The notes under the pieces are model-generated. The model did not search any database, had not been told where the DNA came from, and saw nothing but the letters and a program-made list of their open reading frames with translations. The position numbers and the translations under genes were made by a program. A DNA stretch of 9,596 bases, from the NCBI GenBank assembly GCA_023419055.1, contig JAEZYO010000562.1, positions 1-9,596 on the forward strand, given 5' to 3'. Shown in pieces: positions 7,924-9,596 of the stretch; within the stretch, counting starts at the first letter, position 1; the number at the start of each line of letters is the position of its first letter. This DNA is from Pseudomonadota bacterium. GTDB lineage: Bacteria; Myxococcota; Polyangia; Polyangiales; Polyangiaceae.

Positions 7924-7932
7924 CCTCCCTCC
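7924..7932 (-). promoter_or_regulatory. Strong ribosome binding site retained before the pseudogene
   Basis: On the minus strand GGAGGGAGG ends eight bases before the ATG at 7913-7915, an ideal spacing. This fixes the original start of the decayed gene at 7915 rather than at in-frame ATG codons further upstream, and it makes the frameshift in the adjacent A tract visible. Confidence 0.75.
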
Positions 7933-7935
7933 GGG

Positions 7936-7944
7936 ATTGTACAA
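7936..7944 (-). promoter_or_regulatory. Possible -10 element inside a TTGTACAA palindrome
   Basis: TACAAT (minus strand, 7936-7941) resembles a sigma-70 -10 box and lies just upstream of the ribosome binding site. It overlaps a perfect 8-base palindrome, TTGTACAA, at 7937-7944. No good -35 box was found at 16-18 bases, so the promoter call is weak. Confidence 0.25.
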
Positions 7945-8000
7945 CGCTCCAGGGTGAGAGGGTCTGGCTGGGCGAAAGGCGGCTCGCCTGAGACGAACAT

Positions 8001-8013
8001 TGCCTGATAGGCA
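8001..8013. other. Short perfect hairpin in the spacer between the two copies
   Basis: TGCCT at 8001-8005 and AGGCA at 8009-8013 are exact inverse repeats around GAT. The 181-base spacer 7916-8096 otherwise holds the ribosome binding site of the pseudogene on one side and the terminator of the intact copy on the other. The hairpin could be an operator half-site pair or chance. Confidence 0.25.
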
Positions 8014-8015
8014 GG

Positions 8016-8091
8016 GCACAAAATGACGAACGGGGCCGCGATTGACTCGCGACCCCGTCCTTCGGAGCGCCCCGAGCTAAGCGGGGCTGCT
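8016..8091 (-). terminator. Double-hairpin terminator of the intact beta-barrel gene
   Basis: Read on the minus strand, the first hairpin after the stop uses GCCCCG (8069-8074) and CGGGGC (8082-8087) with a seven-base loop. The second uses CGGGGCCGCG (8031-8040) and CGCGACCCCG (8048-8057) with one mismatch and a seven-base loop. The second is followed by a T-rich stretch, TTCGTCATTTTG (8019-8030). This fits an intrinsic terminator and separates the intact copy from the decayed one. Confidence 0.7.
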
Positions 8092-8096
8092 CTCGA

Positions 8097-9596
8097 TCAC
8101 CACCACATGGAGGCTTCGATTTTGAACACGTTCACGTCGGGGATGTGCAGCGGATCGCCGTTGAGGCCGGTCGCCGTGCCGCCCGTCGCGCGGTTGCCGG
8201 TGTCTTGCCCGTTCGGGAACGAACCGTAGCCCTCGTACAGCACCGGCGCGGGGGGAGGCTGCACGCAGCGGAAGGGCAGGGCATCTCCGGTCTCACACTC
8301 GCGGCGGGCGTAGAAGTAACGCGAGTACTGGAAGGAGATCGCCTCGCGGGTCAGGAACTGGGACTTGAAGGTGAGGCGGGGCGAGAGGATGGCGAAGGAC
8401 TGCTCCGGGATGTGGCTGTTCGGTTGAATGCGGTCGAACCGAAGCCCAGGCTGGAGCCAGGAGAGCGCCACCCAGTTCAGGTCGGCGCCGAACTTGAGCT
8501 TGTTCACGTCGTAGCCCTTGGTGGCTCCCATGATGCCGGCAGAGGTCGTCGTGTCGTACGACTCGCTGCTGACCATCGCGTAGATTCCGTAGAGGATCAG
8601 GCGGAGGTCCTCACCGTCGCCCCAGAAGCGCTGACCACCCTCGATTTGCTGGGTGAAGTTCGTGAGGCTGAACTCGTACTGCGCCGAGATGGCGTTGATC
8701 GAGCCGTTGCCGTCGCTGCAGCCGTCGTTGCCGAGGCCCCAGGGCTGGGGAACGGGGGGAGTAGTCATGGGATCCGCCGGCGCGGTGACGGGCACGCTCG
8801 TGCAGCCGGGCGCGTTGAAGTAGTTGTCGGTGATGCCGAGCTGGAACTGACCGCCACCCTGAGCGTGGAGGACCTCGATGATCGGGGCGACGCTGACGGC
8901 GTACTTGCCCTCGATGTGGCTGAAGCCGGCGTAGATGTAGCCGAACGCGCCGAGCTCGGCGCGGGCCTCGGCGCCCGCCACCCACATCTTGCCGTCGGGC
9001 AGGCCCATGCGGCTCTGACCGCCCGAGCCCTGGACACGATCCTCTTCCTGGGTCCAGGCGTGCATGTAGTGAGCGCCGAACTCGAGGTCGCGACCTTGAC
9101 GCAGGCCGGCATGAATGTGCCCGAGCATCGTGAAGCGGGCGTTGTTGTAGAAGCTCGGGTCTGGACGCTTCGCGCCGATGCCCTGCTCGACGTAGATGGT
9201 GTTGCTCTCGTCGAGGTCGAAATCGATGTGCAGGCTGTAGCCGGAGTTGTGAGTCCGACCGAAAAGATAGGTGTCGTACTCACCCGCGTCGTACCGGCCG
9301 GCCTGGCCGTACTTGTCCGAGAAGGCGCCGGCCTTGAGGGCGAGCCGGAAGTTCTCGTAACCGAGGTCCGGGGTGATGGTGACGAACCCCTGGGAGATGC
9401 CGAACTGCGCGTCGACCTCGTTCCAGGCGGCCTCGGCGAAGTTGTAGCCCTGGATGGAGACGGTACCGGAGGCCCAGGAGTTGCCGATGGTGAGGAAGAG
9501 CTCGGCCCAGTCGCGCTTGTTGTGGGGGGAGCTCTGGAAGCTCAAGAACTGGTCGTCGGGGATGATCGGGGCGTGCAGCGTCGTATTGCTGGCACC
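8097..9596 (-). CDS. Secreted protein, probable outer-membrane beta-barrel; N-terminus outside window
   Basis: The frame is open from the window edge to the TGA at 8097-8099, giving 499 visible residues; the TTG at 9543-9545 is only an internal Leu codon. I do not recognise a named family. The sequence is rich in Gly, Tyr, Phe and alternating polar and hydrophobic stretches separated by Asp/Asn/Gly turns, and it ends in Met-Trp-Trp, like the aromatic C-terminal residue of outer-membrane barrels. There are four cysteines in two close pairs: codons 8802-8804 with 8718-8720, and 8295-8297 with 8265-8267. Each pair brackets a Pro-rich or variable stretch, so disulfide-closed loops are likely. The decayed copy downstream keeps all four and shows a cleavable signal peptide, so this one is probably exported too. 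A porin-like or surface role is inference; a substrate cannot be named. The complete N-terminus and promoter lie beyond 9596. A double-hairpin terminator follows the stop. Confidence 0.8.
   Translation of the reverse strand, partial: GASNTTLHAPIIPDDQFLSFQSSPHNKRDWAELFLTIGNSWASGTVSIQGYNFAEAAWNEVDAQFGISQGFVTITPDLGYENFRLALKAGAFSDKYGQAGRYDAGEYDTYLFGRTHNSGYSLHIDFDLDESNTIYVEQGIGAKRPDPSFYNNARFTMLGHIHAGLRQGRDLEFGAHYMHAWTQEEDRVQGSGGQSRMGLPDGKMWVAGAEARAELGAFGYIYAGFSHIEGKYAVSVAPIIEVLHAQGGGQFQLGITDNYFNAPGCTSVPVTAPADPMTTPPVPQPWGLGNDGCSDGNGSINAISAQYEFSLTNFTQQIEGGQRFWGDGEDLRLILYGIYAMVSSESYDTTTSAGIMGATKGYDVNKLKFGADLNWVALSWLQPGLRFDRIQPNSHIPEQSFAILSPRLTFKSQFLTREAISFQYSRYFYARRECETGDALPFRCVQPPPAPVLYEGYGSFPNGQDTGNRATGGTATGLNGDPLHIPDVNVFKIEASMWW
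9375..9493. repeat. 8-base direct repeat pair GATGGTGA in the intact gene
   Basis: GATGGTGA occurs at 9375-9382 and 9486-9493, exactly 111 bases apart. The decayed copy has one GATGGTGA (7588-7595) and lacks the 111 bases between, which points to deletion by slippage between the repeats. In the intact gene the segment encodes 37 residues, roughly two predicted strands with an intervening turn. Confidence 0.8.

Noticed and set aside
6494..8021. Several short overlapping frames that could be read as separate small genes
   Set aside because: Together they align in order with successive parts of one intact neighbour protein, so they are fragments of one broken gene.
7902..8021. An in-frame upstream ATG (8019-8021) as the true start of the signal peptide frame
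   Set aside because: It has no ribosome binding site, would put 30-40 polar residues before the signal peptide, and ignores the excellent site placed for the ATG at 7915.

Overview
The window is GC-rich DNA with densely packed genes. It looks like the chromosome of a cellulose-degrading member of the Myxococcota, probably Polyangiales. This is inferred from the base composition, the pairing of a GH9 cellulase with a cellobiose phosphorylase, a lipoprotein with a Gly/Ser/Ala/Thr linker and a von Willebrand A domain, and tandem paralogous outer-membrane proteins. No marker gene fixes the taxonomy.

Layout. (1) Positions 1-3087, plus strand: the C-terminal end of a GH9 endoglucanase, cut by the window edge, then 75 bases later a full-length GH94 cellobiose phosphorylase. 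They form a likely operon in which cellulose is cut outside the cell and cellobiose is split by phosphate inside it. (2) A strong hairpin flanked by A and T runs at 3111-3155 separates this block from a convergent minus-strand block and probably terminates both. (3) Positions 3174-6293, minus strand, in transcription order: a VWA-domain lipoprotein (6293 to 4953), a 118-residue hypothetical protein (4911 to 4555) and a CPA1/NhaP-type Na+/H+ antiporter (4463 to 3174). The gaps are 41 and 91 bases with no terminator seen, so co-transcription is possible. (4) Positions 6494-9596, minus strand: two tandem copies of one secreted protein that looks like an outer-membrane beta-barrel. The upstream copy (9596 to 8097, N-terminus outside the window) is open throughout. 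The downstream copy (7915 to 6494) is a decayed pseudogene that still has a strong ribosome binding site and a recognisable signal peptide.

The most informative part is the tandem pair. Aligning the decayed copy to its intact neighbour by eye reconstructs many lesions: a frameshift in an A tract just after the start codon, several further one- or two-base frameshifts, two nonsense changes, and gaps of 111, 45, 41 and 75 bases. The 111-base gap lies exactly between two copies of an 8-base direct repeat that both survive in the intact gene, a textbook slippage deletion. I found no CRISPR array, tRNA, rRNA, insertion sequence or clear new defence or biosynthetic system.
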